Assembly: GCA_943788775.1 (NCBI GenBank)
Contig: CALSRO010000002.1
Location: 62,001-126,000, forward strand
Length of the DNA stretch: 64,000 nt
DNA from: an uncultured Flavobacteriales bacterium
Lineage (GTDB): Bacteria; Bacteroidota; Bacteroidia; Flavobacteriales_G; Salibacteraceae
Direction: 5' to 3'
Below, piece by piece: positions 44,590-56,476 of this stretch (within the stretch, counting starts at the first letter, position 1; every line of letters begins with the position of its first letter). Position numbers and translations under genes: made by a program. The notes beneath the pieces were generated by a model. That model searched no databases. It saw nothing but the letters and a program-made list of their open reading frames with translations, and was not told the DNA's origin.

Positions 44590-45597
44590 TTATAGGAATC
44601 GGACTGTTTTATGTTTTTGTACTGGTGGTGGAGTCTTCAACTTCAAGCAGTACTGAACGAAGAATTCATGAGATCCGTTTGATCCTTTTCGGATTCTTGA
44701 AGTCGTAATATCGTATGCATAACCCACTCTTATGGTTCCTTTTGGAAGACCATAGTTTATACCGCCTAACAATGTTGCTGCGTCCGTGAATCTATATGTC
44801 ATTCCTCCCCAAAGGAAGTTATTCCACTCAGCCACTAAATTCAGATCAAATTGAGCTGACGTTAAATTCGTTTTTACCAAAACCGAGGGCTTCAGAACAA
44901 TAAGGTTATAGCTTGGCAACTCAAAATCGTAGCCTCCCATCAAATAATAATGACGTGCCATTTGAAATGTTGTCTCCCAAGCCTTGCCACCCTCTGGCAC
45001 TAAATCATCTCCTCCATCTGCGAACTTCGCACCATTTAAGTGGGTACTTGAAAGTCCAAAATAAACATCCTTTGTCCTATAATAGAGTCCTGCATCCAAG
45101 TCAAATGACCCGGAATTGTAAGCGACATTTGGAATAGTCGGGTCTTCATAAAAAGGAGTGATACTTCTCCAGTTATTACCCATAGAAAACTGCAACAATC
45201 CGGCAGAAACACCAATACCTAAATGACCTGGCTCACCTCCAATAAAATTAATTGGAATGTGTGCGCTATATGCTGCCTTGACTCCAAACATGTGCATTTG
45301 CCCCAATCCATCACCGAACATGGAAATTCCTCCACCACTTCTTAGATTAATACCTGGTATTGTAAAGGTTCCGTGACCACCAAAAAGATAAGTCTCCGGG
45401 CGACCTTCAAAACCAACCCATTGCTGTCTACTGAGCATGTTGACGCAAATACCATCATTCATACCAGCGTATGCAGGATTCACATGCAAGCGTGTTGCCA
45501 TATTCATACTGAATTGCGGATCTTGTTGTGCTTCAGATCTCAATGTTGCTATGAGCAACACCAGCAATAACGCGAAATTTCGAGTTCTAATATTCAT
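44590..45597 (-). CDS. PorP/SprF-family type IX membrane protein
   Basis: The 335-residue protein has a leader (ALLLVLLIATLRSEAQQ), opens with DPQFSMNMATRLHVNPAYAG, the PorP/SprF signature, and continues with barrel strands ending in SHEFFVQYCLKLK, a family-typical tail. Members are outer-membrane proteins that help deliver or anchor particular type IX substrates, SprF serving SprB in F. johnsoniae. Its position just before gldK suggests co-expression with the machinery; a giant SprB-repeat adhesin at 56941-64000 is a candidate client. Confidence 0.9.
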   Translation of the reverse strand: MNIRTRNFALLLVLLIATLRSEAQQDPQFSMNMATRLHVNPAYAGMNDGICVNMLSRQQWVGFEGRPETYLFGGHGTFTIPGINLRSGGGISMFGDGLGQMHMFGVKAAYSAHIPINFIGGEPGHLGIGVSAGLLQFSMGNNWRSITPFYEDPTIPNVAYNSGSFDLDAGLYYRTKDVYFGLSSTHLNGAKFADGGDDLVPEGGKAWETTFQMARHYYLMGGYDFELPSYNLIVLKPSVLVKTNLTSAQFDLNLVAEWNNFLWGGMTYRFTDAATLLGGINYGLPKGTIRVGYAYDITTSRIRKGSNGSHEFFVQYCLKLKTPPPVQKHKTVRFL

Positions 45598-45722
45598 CTA
45601 CGCAAAAATGGTCAAGTTTTTTTGTGAGGAGCTAAATTAGCCAAAAATCAAATTGGTTCACCAAATTTCCACGAAGCATGTGATTTTTCAACATGAAACA
45701 GTGAAGATTTCCGACAAACGAA

Positions 45723-46844
45723 CTATATCATCTTCTTATATGCCCGCCACCAACGATCTGGAAGGTCATCATTCGCAGATGATTGATAGTCTTCAAAATC
45801 GCAAGGTATAAGGTGATGTTTACTATATCTGTTTCCATATTCAGGTGGCACGGGTACTTCCATCCACCAGCGATCCGTTCTTAGACTCTTGTAAAAGATC
45901 AAATTAAATTCATCATCCTTAATTGAAACTCTGTATTTCAAGAAATCAGAATTGTTGGCATTGGGTATTTCGGATCTTCTCGCATAAAGGCCATCGACCA
46001 AGCACCAAATCATTTGACCAAGCAGCGCGAGGTCTCTCTGGTTGTTCTTTTCTGTTAAATCCGTAATGAGCACAACTTTCAGCTTTTCGCTGAGGCCTGC
46101 ATAACGAAAGGTCTGGCAAATTTCTTCAGCGTAAAATCCATTTGGTTGAGGATGTGCAGAAGATGTAAAATCAGAAGCTTTAATAGAGTCGAGAGATACA
46201 GAGAAAACTTCAGATCCTCGAATGATTGGCTCTGATTTGATAATATTCCCTCTTAATTCACCTAATCGATACACATCGAAGTAGAGTTCTTCGGCAATAT
46301 TCAATTCTTCCGGATCAACGTAATATGTTTGATACCCCAGGTTGGAAAAATTAAAAAGATAGTTCGGTTGAGTCTTTACGATGCGGCCGACATAGGCATT
46401 AGAGTCCGAATCAATATTTAAACATGGATCTATCGAAGTAAGATTTACTACTTCTTCCAGATTTTCGAAGGCTTTATATGCCGCATATGTTAAATCTTTG
46501 CTCCCTCCAATGATCAAAGGAACGGTTCTACATCGAACCAATTCAGCCACAATTTCTGCTATTGCCGCTTCAGTATCCTCTTTAGTCTCCCCGAGCCTTA
46601 ATGTTCCCAAAACTGCAATCCGAGGTTCGTATCCATGTGGGAACAATTTCAGCGTTTCTTCCAAAATCTGCTCAAACTTCACATGACTCCTTTGCTCGGC
46701 ATATCGATCTTCAGGAACGTGAAGTATAGCGACTTTGGCTCCAACAAGATCATCCGTATCCTGTGCGGCAAAAGAGTAAAAGGACAAATTCTTTTTATCC
46801 GATTGATCAAATTCTACCCTTTCAAAATAGTCGCTAAAATTCAT
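45723..46844 (-). CDS. Arginase-fold protein with altered metal site
   Basis: The 373-residue protein has the ureohydrolase outline (LFPHGYEPRIAVLGTLRLGE, VPLIIGGSKDLTYAAY, VNLTSIDPCLNID, FSVSLDSIKASDF), but the manganese ligands are changed: the His expected after GGS is Lys, the D-x-H-x-D motif reads DPCLN, and the second Asp of S-x-D-x-D is Ser. Metal-dependent hydrolysis of arginine or formiminoglutamate is thus doubtful. Similar proteins sit next to topA in many Bacteroidota. The topA gene lies upstream on this strand and overlaps its start by four bases. Confidence 0.85.
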   Translation of the reverse strand: MNFSDYFERVEFDQSDKKNLSFYSFAAQDTDDLVGAKVAILHVPEDRYAEQRSHVKFEQILEETLKLFPHGYEPRIAVLGTLRLGETKEDTEAAIAEIVAELVRCRTVPLIIGGSKDLTYAAYKAFENLEEVVNLTSIDPCLNIDSDSNAYVGRIVKTQPNYLFNFSNLGYQTYYVDPEELNIAEELYFDVYRLGELRGNIIKSEPIIRGSEVFSVSLDSIKASDFTSSAHPQPNGFYAEEICQTFRYAGLSEKLKVVLITDLTEKNNQRDLALLGQMIWCLVDGLYARRSEIPNANNSDFLKYRVSIKDDEFNLIFYKSLRTDRWWMEVPVPPEYGNRYSKHHLIPCDFEDYQSSANDDLPDRWWRAYKKMI

Positions 46845-49153
46845 TTCTTTTTGGCTTTCGTGCCTCTGCGTTTTGATTTATTAGAAGGTTCTGTTTTAGA
46901 CGCGATTTCTAAACAATCCTCTAAGGTCAGCTTTTCTGCTTCAGTGCCCTTTGGCAATTTGTAATTATCCTTTCCAATCGAGAAATATGGACCATATCGT
47001 CCATTCAACACCTTAACAATAGGGTCGTGTTCAAACTCATTAATCAAAGCCTTTCGCGCAGCCTCGGCTTTTTCATCAATAAGTACAATAGCTTCTTCAA
47101 GTGAAATCTCTAGCGGATCATTGTCCTTTATACTGACAAAAATCCCATTGTGTCTTACAAAGGGACCAAACCTACCCGCTCCAGCCACTACCTCAAAGCC
47201 TTGATACTCTCCTAATTTTCTAGGCAGTTTAAACAGCTCGAGGGCTTCATCTAATTCGATGCTTTGGATGCTTTGGTTTGGACGTAACTTGGCAAAGGTT
47301 GGTTTTTCCTCGTCCGAGGCTTCTCCAATTTGAACCATCGGACCATATCGCCCTATTCTTGCCAATACGGGTTTACCGGATTTTGGATCCTTACCGAGTA
47401 TTCGTTCACCCGATGCACGATCGGCATTTTCAAGTGTATTCTCTACAGAGCTGTGAAATGGCTTGTAGAAGCTACCCAACATTTTAGTCCAATTTAATTC
47501 ACCTCTTGCGATTGTATCGAACTCTTCCTCTACCGATGCTGTGAAGTGATAATCCAGGATATTTTGAAAGTGTTCTTCCAAGAAATCATTTACAACAATT
47601 CCTATATCCGTTGGAAACAATTTTGCTCGCTCGACCCCGGTATTTTCGATAAGCTTCTCTTCCGATATGCTCGCACCCTGTAAGGTAAGAACTCTGTAAT
47701 CTCTTGGATGTCCATCTCGATCCTCTTTGACCACATAACCTCTTTTTTGGATCGTGCTGATAGTCGGAGCATACGTTGATGGTCGACCAATACCAAGTTC
47801 CTCGAGCTTCTTAACCAAGCTAGCTTCTGAGTATCGAGCTGGATGATGTGTAAACTTTTCAGTCGACTCAACCTTAGACAACTCCAAACTTTCATTTTCG
47901 CTCACATTCGGAAGATTTGAGTTATCATCATCCTCCACTTCATCGTCAGTACCTTCAAGATATACTTTCAAAAATCCATCGAATGTTATGATCTCACCTT
48001 TCACTTCAAAAAGCTCATCAATTGCATTTGACTCAATTCGAATGGTCGTTCTCAGCAATTTGGCGTCACTCATCTGAGAAGCAATAACTCTTTTCCAAAT
48101 CAACTCATACAGTTTTTGCTGTTGAGCATCTTCTCCTGCTTTTGGATGCTCAAAATATGTAGGTCTTATTGCCTCGTGAGCTTCCTGAGCATTCGCAGTT
48201 TTAGTGGAATATTTCCTAGGGTTCACATACTCATCACCATAATCAGCTAGAATCGCAGCTTTTGCTCCTTCAATAGCAGTATTGCTCAAGTTGACCGAAT
48301 CGGTTCTCATATAAGTAATTTTACCTGCTTCGTAGAGCTGTTGAGCCAAACGCATTGTTTGCGCTACAGAATAGCCCAGTTTTCTTGCGGCTTCCTGCTG
48401 TAGGGTGGAAGTAGTAAAAGGTGGTGCAGGCGTTTTCTTGCCTGGTCTTTTATCTACCTCTTTGATCGAAAAATCGGCTGTCTTACATTTCTCTAGGAAG
48501 GCCTGTACCTCCTCAATGCTATTCAAACGTTTATTCAAGACTGCTGCAAATGGCTTACCCTTGGCTGAGAAAATCGCTTTCACCCTGAAATAGGATTCAC
48601 TTGTGAACGCATTAATTTCTTTTTCGCGTTCTACAATTAATCGAACAGTAACTGACTGTACTCTACCCGCAGATAGTGAGGGCTTCACCTTCTTCCATAG
48701 TACTGGGCTTAGCTCAAAACCCACGATTCTATCAAGCACTCGTCTAGCCTGCTGAGCGTCCACCAGATGTTTATCAATCGCTCTTGGAGTTTCAATTGCC
48801 TTTAGTATTGCTGGCTTGGTAATTTCATGAAAAACAATTCTTTTCGTTTTGTTCTCTTTTAGTCCCAAAGCCTCAGACAAATGCCAACTTATGGCTTCTC
48901 CTTCGCGGTCTTCATCGGTAGCGAGCCAAACCATTTCTGCCTCTTTACTCAGTTTTTTTAACTCTGAAACCACCTTTTTCTTGTCAGCCGAAATTTCATA
49001 AGAAGGTAAAAAATCGTTTTCAAGATCAATGTTCATCCCCTTAGACGGAATGTCTCGAATGTGGCCATAGCTCGACCTTACAACGTAATCTTTCCCTAAA
49101 TATCCTTCTATAGTTTTTGCCTTGGCAGGCGACTCAACAATTACAAGATTCAT
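46841..49153 (-). CDS. topA: DNA topoisomerase I
   Basis: A type IA topoisomerase that relaxes negative supercoils. The N-terminal Toprim domain has NLVIVESPAKAKTIEGYLG and the acidic ATDEDREGEAISWH; KITYMRTDSVNLSN supplies the catalytic Tyr, and EAHEAIRPTYFEH belongs to the cleavage domain. The C-terminal third contains repeated Topo_C_Rpt units (GRYGPMVQIG, GRFGPFVRHNG, NGRYGPYFSIG) in place of zinc fingers and ends in a Lys/Arg-rich tail. The length is 770 residues. The stop overlaps the downstream arginase-fold gene by four bases. Confidence 0.97.
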   Translation of the reverse strand: MNLVIVESPAKAKTIEGYLGKDYVVRSSYGHIRDIPSKGMNIDLENDFLPSYEISADKKKVVSELKKLSKEAEMVWLATDEDREGEAISWHLSEALGLKENKTKRIVFHEITKPAILKAIETPRAIDKHLVDAQQARRVLDRIVGFELSPVLWKKVKPSLSAGRVQSVTVRLIVEREKEINAFTSESYFRVKAIFSAKGKPFAAVLNKRLNSIEEVQAFLEKCKTADFSIKEVDKRPGKKTPAPPFTTSTLQQEAARKLGYSVAQTMRLAQQLYEAGKITYMRTDSVNLSNTAIEGAKAAILADYGDEYVNPRKYSTKTANAQEAHEAIRPTYFEHPKAGEDAQQQKLYELIWKRVIASQMSDAKLLRTTIRIESNAIDELFEVKGEIITFDGFLKVYLEGTDDEVEDDDNSNLPNVSENESLELSKVESTEKFTHHPARYSEASLVKKLEELGIGRPSTYAPTISTIQKRGYVVKEDRDGHPRDYRVLTLQGASISEEKLIENTGVERAKLFPTDIGIVVNDFLEEHFQNILDYHFTASVEEEFDTIARGELNWTKMLGSFYKPFHSSVENTLENADRASGERILGKDPKSGKPVLARIGRYGPMVQIGEASDEEKPTFAKLRPNQSIQSIELDEALELFKLPRKLGEYQGFEVVAGAGRFGPFVRHNGIFVSIKDNDPLEISLEEAIVLIDEKAEAARKALINEFEHDPIVKVLNGRYGPYFSIGKDNYKLPKGTEAEKLTLEDCLEIASKTEPSNKSKRRGTKAKKK

Positions 49154-49341
49154 CCGATTCTTTAAAATTTAAACCTCCAATCAAACTCACTTGATCGATT
49201 GGAATATGAAGTGCAAATAAAACGCAAAAAAAAATCGCAATGTCAGAAGCAACATTTATAAGCTGTTAAGAAGGCTTTATTTTCTAACCTGACATAATAG
49301 CAGTCGTGAGCATTACATAACTTCGCAGCTTGATTGAAAAA

Positions 49342-50772
49342 ATGCAAGAAGTAAAAGAGTTATTGAGTGAAGATCGACAGGGCGAACCTGTAATGATGGA
49401 ACAACAATCTGAATTACAAACTGGAAAAAAGCTTTATGTAGAAAGTTATGGTTGCCAGATGAATTTTTCGGATAGTGAAATTGTCGCATCGATTATGTCT
49501 AAAGCTGGTTATGAAACCACTAAGAATTCTGAAGAGGCAGATGTGATATTGTTGAATACATGTGCCATTCGCGACAACGCAGAACAGCGAGTGAGAAACC
49601 GTTTGACACAGTTTCAAGGAGATAAAAAACGGAGACCCGAAATGGTTGTTGGTATTTTGGGATGCATGGCTGAAAGGCTGAAATCTCAATTATTAGAGGA
49701 AGAAAAGCTAGTAGATTTGGTTGCTGGACCGGATGCCTATAGGGACCTTCCCAATTTAGTTACTGAGGTTGGAACGGGTCAAAAGGCTGTTAACGTTTTG
49801 TTGTCGAGGGATGAAACTTATGCAGAAATCACCCCTGTCAGACTCGATTCAAATGGTGTTAGCGCGTTCATTTCAATTACTCGCGGTTGTGACAACATGT
49901 GCAGTTTTTGTGTCGTTCCTTTCACTCGCGGTAGAGAAAGAAGCCGAGATCCAAAATCCATTGTATCTGAGGCACACGACTTATTTGAAAGAGGATATCG
50001 AGAAGTTACTTTATTAGGTCAGAATGTGGATAGCTATCGTTGGAACGTCACTAAAAAAGGAGAGGTTATCAACGCAGACGAGGACACCGTGAACTTCGCA
50101 CAATTGATGGATTTGGTTGCTCAAGTAAATCCGTTGTTGAGAGTTCGGTTTTCAACTTCGCACCCAAAGGATATGTCCGATGAAGTGCTGGAGGTGATGG
50201 CAAAACACGAAAACATTTGTGAATACATTCATCTTCCTGTGCAGAGCGGAAATTCTGAGCTACTCGAAAAAATGAATCGTGGCTATACAAGGGAGTGGTA
50301 TTTAAATAGAATTGAATCGATTCGAAGGCATATGCCAAACTGTGGAATATCAACGGATGTTATTTCAGGGTTTTGTAGTGAAACCGAAGAACAACACCAA
50401 GACACTCTATCTCTAATGCGAGAGGTGAAATATGATTTTGCCTATATGTTTTATTACTCGGAAAGGCCTAAAACATTAGCCGCTCGAAAGTTCGAAGACA
50501 ATGTTCCGCTCGAAGAAAAGAAAAGGCGATTGAGTGAAGTCATCGAACTACAGATGGCACATTCGCTTGAAAGCAATAAAAAAGCCGTAGGCAAAATTCA
50601 TCATGTTCTCATTGAAGGTGATTCAAAGCGATCTTCGGATATGCAAGCCGGCAGAAACACACAAAATGTAATGTGTGTCTTCCCAAAACTCGGACATAAA
50701 AAAGGCGAATATGTCAATGTGCGGGTAAATGATTGCACGGCAGCAACTTTGATAGGCGAAATAGTTGAATAA
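49342..50772 (+). CDS. miaB: tRNA-2-methylthio-N6-dimethylallyladenosine synthase
   Basis: MiaB is a radical-SAM methylthiotransferase modifying A37 of tRNAs that read UNN codons. The N-terminal UPF0004 domain has its three cluster Cys in [27 protein letters not shown] and [11 protein letters not shown]; the radical-SAM Cys triad is in [17 protein letters not shown]; the C-terminal TRAM domain follows ([24 protein letters not shown]). I choose ATG 49342; the TTG at 49330 only adds four residues. It is followed seven bases later by a sigma-54 activator gene, a neighbourhood seen in other Bacteroidota. Confidence 0.96.
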   Translation: MQEVKELLSEDRQGEPVMMEQQSELQTGKKLYVESYGCQMNFSDSEIVASIMSKAGYETTKNSEEADVILLNTCAIRDNAEQRVRNRLTQFQGDKKRRPEMVVGILGCMAERLKSQLLEEEKLVDLVAGPDAYRDLPNLVTEVGTGQKAVNVLLSRDETYAEITPVRLDSNGVSAFISITRGCDNMCSFCVVPFTRGRERSRDPKSIVSEAHDLFERGYREVTLLGQNVDSYRWNVTKKGEVINADEDTVNFAQLMDLVAQVNPLLRVRFSTSHPKDMSDEVLEVMAKHENICEYIHLPVQSGNSELLEKMNRGYTREWYLNRIESIRRHMPNCGISTDVISGFCSETEEQHQDTLSLMREVKYDFAYMFYYSERPKTLAARKFEDNVPLEEKKRRLSEVIELQMAHSLESNKKAVGKIHHVLIEGDSKRSSDMQAGRNTQNVMCVFPKLGHKKGEYVNVRVNDCTAATLIGEIVE

Positions 50773-50778
50773 GTATAG

Positions 50779-52008
50779 ATGACAATTCAACAAGCAAAAC
50801 AAAGATTTGGAATCATTGGTGTAAGTAGCGCCATTGACCGGGCCATAGAAAGAGCTCTAAGAGTTTCTCCAACGGACCTTTCTGTTTTAATAACGGGTGA
50901 AAGTGGCACTGGAAAGGAAGCAATGCCTCAAATTATACATAGCAATAGCACACGAAAACACAGTGGGTACATAGCCGTAAACTGTGGAGCCATACCAGAG
51001 GGCACAATAGATTCCGAGCTTTTTGGGCACGAAAAAGGATCTTTTACTGGAGCACACGACACTAGAAAGGGTTATTTCGAAGTGGCAGATGGGGGAACCA
51101 TATTTCTTGATGAGGTTGCAGAACTTCCTGTTTCTACTCAAGTGCGATTATTGAGGGTTTTAGAAACTGGAGAATTCATGAAAGTGGGTTCAAGTAAAGT
51201 TCAAAAGACAGATGTAAGGATTGTAGCTGCGACTAACGTTGATATACCCGAAGCCATTCGCAGAGAGAAATTTCGTGAAGATTTATTTTATCGCCTGAAC
51301 ACTGTTCCCATTCACATACCCCCCTTGCGCGAGCGAAAAGATGATATCCATTTGTTGTTCAGAAAATTTGCCTCGGATTTCGCGGATAAATATAGGATGC
51401 CAGCCGTACGTTTATCTCCCGAAGCGGTCAGAATACTTGAGGATCATAGGTGGCCTGGTAACATCAGGCAATTAAAAAATATCACCGAACAACTTTCCGT
51501 AATTGAAAGCGAACGGGATATCACCGCTGAAATTCTTCTCAAATATTTGCCTACATATCAAGCTAGCAAGGTACCGACATTGTACAGCGCCTCAAGTGGA
51601 AGTGATTTATCGGAACGAGAAATCCTATATAAAGTCCTTTTTGAAATGAAAGGCGAAGTGAACGACTTGAAGAAACTAGTGATGGAAATTTTGAAAAACG
51701 GATCTGATAGTATAGATCCTATGGATTTTCAAAAGCTATACAGTCAATCGAAAACTTCGATCGCTCCTACATCTGCACCAGACGATGATTATGAATATGA
51801 AATCCATCCAGCGGTCAGGGTGACTCACCCGAATGACATCGAAGATTCTGAGGTGGTAGAGGAATCCCTATCAATAGAAGAAAAAGAAAAAGAGTTGATC
51901 AAAAAGGCCCTTGAAAAGTATAAGGGAAGAAGAAAAAACGCAGCCAGCGAACTTGGAATTTCAGAGCGAACGCTATATCGAAAAATTAAGGAGTATGACC
52001 TTAGCTAA
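50779..52008 (+). CDS. Sigma-54-dependent transcription activator without receiver domain
   Basis: The AAA+ domain spans about residues 8-245: GESGTGKEAMPQIIH is Walker A, ELFGHEKGSFTGAHD contains the sigma-54-contacting loop as GSFTGA in place of GAFTGA, GGTIFLDEVAELP is Walker B, and WPGNIRQLKNI is the sensor II region. A Fis-type HTH closes the protein (AASELGISERTLYRKIKEYD). No phosphoacceptor receiver domain precedes the AAA+ part, so the input is not visible; the linker (residues ~270-370) is acidic and unrecognised. The lptE start codon lies inside its 3' end, implying coupling. Confidence 0.92.
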   Translation: MTIQQAKQRFGIIGVSSAIDRAIERALRVSPTDLSVLITGESGTGKEAMPQIIHSNSTRKHSGYIAVNCGAIPEGTIDSELFGHEKGSFTGAHDTRKGYFEVADGGTIFLDEVAELPVSTQVRLLRVLETGEFMKVGSSKVQKTDVRIVAATNVDIPEAIRREKFREDLFYRLNTVPIHIPPLRERKDDIHLLFRKFASDFADKYRMPAVRLSPEAVRILEDHRWPGNIRQLKNITEQLSVIESERDITAEILLKYLPTYQASKVPTLYSASSGSDLSEREILYKVLFEMKGEVNDLKKLVMEILKNGSDSIDPMDFQKLYSQSKTSIAPTSAPDDDYEYEIHPAVRVTHPNDIEDSEVVEESLSIEEKEKELIKKALEKYKGRRKNAASELGISERTLYRKIKEYDLS

Positions 52009-52501
52009 GCGCTTTTTTCCATTGCTAATCATTTCCTTTTTCCTGCTTGGTTGCAAGGTCAATTACTCCTTCACAGGAGCGAGTGTATCTCCTGATGTTA
52101 AGACTATTTCTATTGCCACATTCCCCTCTTATGCGGCCTTAGCCCCGCCTGCACTAAGTCAAACTTTTACAGAGGCTCTGAAAGATATTTTCTTGCGTCA
52201 AACCAATCTAACATTGGTCAAACAAAATGGCGATCTTATCATTGAGGGTGAAATCACTGATTATCAAGTAAGGAGTGAAGCGGTGCAGGACGCTGCCGCA
52301 ACCTTAAACCGATTGACGATAACTGTGTCAGTCCGTTATACAGATACCAAGGATGAGAAAAAGAGCTTTGAGCAGAAGTTTTCTGGATTCGAGCAATTTG
52401 ATGCCAATACCAACTTAAGCTCGGTAGAACAAACTTTAATAGACCAAATTAATGAGCAGCTTACTCAAGATATTTTCAATAAATCATTAGGGAACTGGTA
52501 A
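51995..52501 (+). CDS. lptE: LPS-assembly lipoprotein LptE-like
   Basis: From ATG 51995 the product is 168 residues with a leader (RFFPLLIISFFLLGC) that carries the lipobox LLGC and continues VNYSFTGASVSPDVKTISIA, the Bacteroidota LptE/LptE-family opening. LptE helps LptD insert LPS into the outer leaflet. A longer in-frame start at 51911 would place 28 charged residues before the leader and is rejected. The start overlaps the 3' end of the sigma-54 activator gene by 14 bases, and the next gene's ATG follows the stop directly. Confidence 0.87.
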   Translation: MTLAKRFFPLLIISFFLLGCKVNYSFTGASVSPDVKTISIATFPSYAALAPPALSQTFTEALKDIFLRQTNLTLVKQNGDLIIEGEITDYQVRSEAVQDAAATLNRLTITVSVRYTDTKDEKKSFEQKFSGFEQFDANTNLSSVEQTLIDQINEQLTQDIFNKSLGNW

Positions 52502-53413
52502 ATGAATCTAAACTGGAGCCATATTATCGAATCCAAACAGGTGTCCAAAGAAGCACTGGCTCTATTAGAAGGATACTTGATCGAGCACCCCTATTCGTCC
52601 CTGCTTCAATCATTGGTTGCCAAAGGTTATTTAGAACATGTTCCAAGCAAGGCTCAAGAGCAGCTCAAACATGCTGCGATTCGCATTAGAGAGCGAAAAA
52701 AACTTCACGATCTATTGTACGCTGATGTTGAAGCTCCTGAATTAAATCAGAACGTCATTGATTCGCAACCTGATGAATCTGCCGTAGATGCAGCAGTCCC
52801 GGAATTTTTGGATGAAACTGAAGAAAAACCAGTTTCTGAAGAAAAAGCTGAAGATCAAAAAATAGCTGAGTTTGACCGACAGCTTGCTGCTGCCGCATTA
52901 AGTTCTGGAATTGCAATAAAACTTTTAGAAGAAGAGGAAGAACCGTCTAAAGAATTACCTGACAATACGAAAAATGAATCCAATGATGCGGTTTCTGGTT
53001 TAAGCCCGGAAGCAACGGAGTTCGAATCAACAGAATCTAAACCAAGAGAAAAAATGAATTTTTCTTCATGGATGGAATCTTTGAATGATTCATCTGATTC
53101 CAGCAATAAGGAGGAACCCGCACCTGCGGTTAACAAGATCCATCTCAAAGAAACGATGCAGATTGTCGATCATTTCATTGAAAATGAAGAATCACTTGTA
53201 CCAAAGCGCGCGGAATTCTTTTCTCCAGCCAAAGCAGCCAAAAATAGTTTGACTGATAATGATGAGATAGTTACTGAAACATTGGCCAAAATCTACGCTG
53301 AACAAGGCAGTTACCTCAAGGCAATTTCGACCTACGAAAAACTCAGCTTGCGGCATCCTGAAAAAAGCGCTTATTTTGCCGCCCTTATTGAAAAATTGAA
53401 AAAAGAAATTTAA
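52502..53413 (+). CDS. Cytoplasmic TPR-type protein, 303 aa
   Basis: The N-terminal ~75 residues are helical ([42 protein letters not shown]), a middle part (residues ~80-240) is acidic and low in complexity (Glu/Asp/Ser/Pro), and the C-terminal ~50 residues look like one TPR ([23 protein letters not shown]). No leader is present. Such a protein is found between lptE and secG in other Bacteroidota, but its role is unknown to me. Confidence 0.75.
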   Translation: MNLNWSHIIESKQVSKEALALLEGYLIEHPYSSLLQSLVAKGYLEHVPSKAQEQLKHAAIRIRERKKLHDLLYADVEAPELNQNVIDSQPDESAVDAAVPEFLDETEEKPVSEEKAEDQKIAEFDRQLAAAALSSGIAIKLLEEEEEPSKELPDNTKNESNDAVSGLSPEATEFESTESKPREKMNFSSWMESLNDSSDSSNKEEPAPAVNKIHLKETMQIVDHFIENEESLVPKRAEFFSPAKAAKNSLTDNDEIVTETLAKIYAEQGSYLKAISTYEKLSLRHPEKSAYFAALIEKLKKEI

Positions 53414-53420
53414 CGAACTC

Positions 53421-53744
53421 ATGATAATAATCTCCATACTGATATTCATCGTTAGCCTACTGTTGATGGGCATTGTATTGGTTCAAAACTCGAAAGGTGG
53501 AGGACTTGCATCTGGTTTTTCATCATCCAATCAAATTGTTGGAGTGCAGCGAACTACGGACTTTTTAGAAAAAGGAACGTGGATTTTAGCCGTAGCACTC
53601 TTGGTTTTATGTTTAGTTTCAACAGCTTTTACAGGAACTACTGTAGTAGAGGAACAAACAAGTGATTTGGAAGGTATTATTGAAAATGCAGTCATTCCTT
53701 CCTCAGGATTTGATGATAGTGGAGCTCCACTTCCGAATGACTAA
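53421..53744 (+). CDS. secG: Preprotein translocase subunit SecG
   Basis: SecG is the auxiliary inner-membrane subunit of SecYEG. The 107-residue protein has two membrane helices ([19 protein letters not shown] and [17 protein letters not shown]) joined by the conserved [13 protein letters not shown] and TDFLEKGTW loop. The acidic C-terminal tail is normal for the phylum. It ends the miaB-to-secG run and is followed by a terminator. Confidence 0.95.
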   Translation: MIIISILIFIVSLLLMGIVLVQNSKGGGLASGFSSSNQIVGVQRTTDFLEKGTWILAVALLVLCLVSTAFTGTTVVEEQTSDLEGIIENAVIPSSGFDDSGAPLPND

Positions 53745-53764
53745 ATAAGGCATAACTCTATTTA

Positions 53765-53800
53765 AAATGTCAGCTTGTCACACAGGCTGACATTTTTTTT
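53765..53800 (+). terminator. Terminator after secG
   Basis: ATGTCAGC pairs with GCTGACAT around a ~11-base loop and is followed by T8. It separates secG from groES. Confidence 0.88.
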
Positions 53801-53900
53801 GTGTTAAACTGCCAAAGTGTATCGAACATTAGACTATTAAGTCAGTGGCACAAATTGTGACTAAGCCTGTTCATCGAAAAAAATCTAAATCTTCCAAAAT

Positions 53901-54182
53901 ATGTCAGAAGTGAAATTTAAACCAAATGAAGACCGCGTGTTGGTAGAACCAGCAGCAGCGGAGGAAAAGACTGCGGGTGGTATTATCATCCCAGATACAG
54001 CTAAAGAAAAACCACAAAGAGGAACCATTGTAGCTGCTGGCCCTGGAAAGAAGGATGAACCAGTGCTTGTAAGCGTTGGTGACACAGTATTCTACGGCAA
54101 ATACTCAGGCACAGAGATACAATTAGATGGTAAGGATTATTTAATCATGCGTGCATCCGACATTCTCGGAAGCATTGGATAA
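53901..54182 (+). CDS. groES: Co-chaperonin GroES
   Basis: The 93-residue product caps GroEL. The order [35 protein letters not shown] (the mobile loop with its IIIP-type segment), VVAAGPGKK and [11 protein letters not shown] is typical. It is 28 bases upstream of groEL and 156 bases after secG; I see no CIRCE-type inverted repeat in the leader. Confidence 0.97.
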   Translation: MSEVKFKPNEDRVLVEPAAAEEKTAGGIIIPDTAKEKPQRGTIVAAGPGKKDEPVLVSVGDTVFYGKYSGTEIQLDGKDYLIMRASDILGSIG

Positions 54183-54201
54183 TTAGATTAACAAAAAATA
54201 A

Positions 54202-55848
<1,647 letters not shown>

Positions 55849-55907
55849 ATCAAGCTCACCTCTAGTTATTGGCTAAAAGGTCACGGCTAGAATTCTTCAG
55901 AAATGAT

Positions 55908-55941
55908 AAAAGCCCTTCACAACATTGTGAGGGGCTTTTAA
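55908..55941. terminator. Bidirectional terminator between groEL and the yqeY-type gene
   Basis: AAAAGCCCTTCACAA pairs with TTGTGAGGGGCTTTT (one mismatch-free stem with a G-U) around CA, flanked by A and T runs on both sides. It serves the convergent groEL and yqeY-type transcripts. Confidence 0.9.
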
Positions 55942-55970
55942 TTTTCAGCCAATCGAGACTTAATCGAAGT

Positions 55971-56417
55971 CTATGCTGACAATTCTTCCTTCACAATTTG
56001 TGAAATGAGCTTTCCATCTGCTTTTCCTTGCAGCTGGCCCATAATTGGCCCCATTACTTTACCCATGTCTTGAGGGCCAGTGGCTCCAGATGCTGCAATT
56101 TTCTCTTTTACCACCTTTCGTATATCCGCTTCACTCATCATTTCAGGCAAATACTCGCTTATTACATCGGCTTGGAATAATTCATCCTCCGCCATATCGG
56201 CTCTATTTTGCTCATGATAGATAGTGGCAGCATCCCTACGCTGCTTCACCAATTTCTGCATCGCTTTTTCAACGTCTGCATCACCCACTTCTCCATCGCC
56301 AGATGTGTTCAATAACATAACAGCACTTTTAACTGCCCTCAACGCTTCCAATCTCTTTTTATCCTTTGCCAACATCGCTTTTTTGATGTCGTCATTAATC
56401 TTTTGTGCAATGCTCAT
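55971..56417 (-). CDS. YqeY/GatB-like domain protein
   Basis: The 148-residue protein is a stand-alone version of the helical domain found at the C-terminus of GatB: IAQKINDDIKKAMLAKDKKR, EALRAVKSAV, KLVKQRRDAATIYHEQNR, YLPEMMSEADIRKVV and GPQDMGKVMGPIM. It has been linked to tRNA-dependent amidation by homology only. It is transcribed alone toward groEL; its start is 59 bases from the start of the divergent lipoprotein gene. Confidence 0.9.
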   Translation of the reverse strand: MSIAQKINDDIKKAMLAKDKKRLEALRAVKSAVMLLNTSGDGEVGDADVEKAMQKLVKQRRDAATIYHEQNRADMAEDELFQADVISEYLPEMMSEADIRKVVKEKIAASGATGPQDMGKVMGPIMGQLQGKADGKLISQIVKEELSA

Positions 56418-56476
56418 TGTATTGTTTTTGATTCAGCCCCAAATTTAATCCTTATGATTGCTACAAATCGAAAACC

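Noticed and set aside
51911..51994. Longer start for lptE
   Set aside because: It lies wholly within the HTH-coding end of the sigma-54 activator gene and puts charged residues ahead of the lipoprotein leader.
53801..53900. CIRCE or other heat-shock operator before groES
   Set aside because: I looked for the TTAGCACTC-N9-GAGTGCTAA pattern and saw none.
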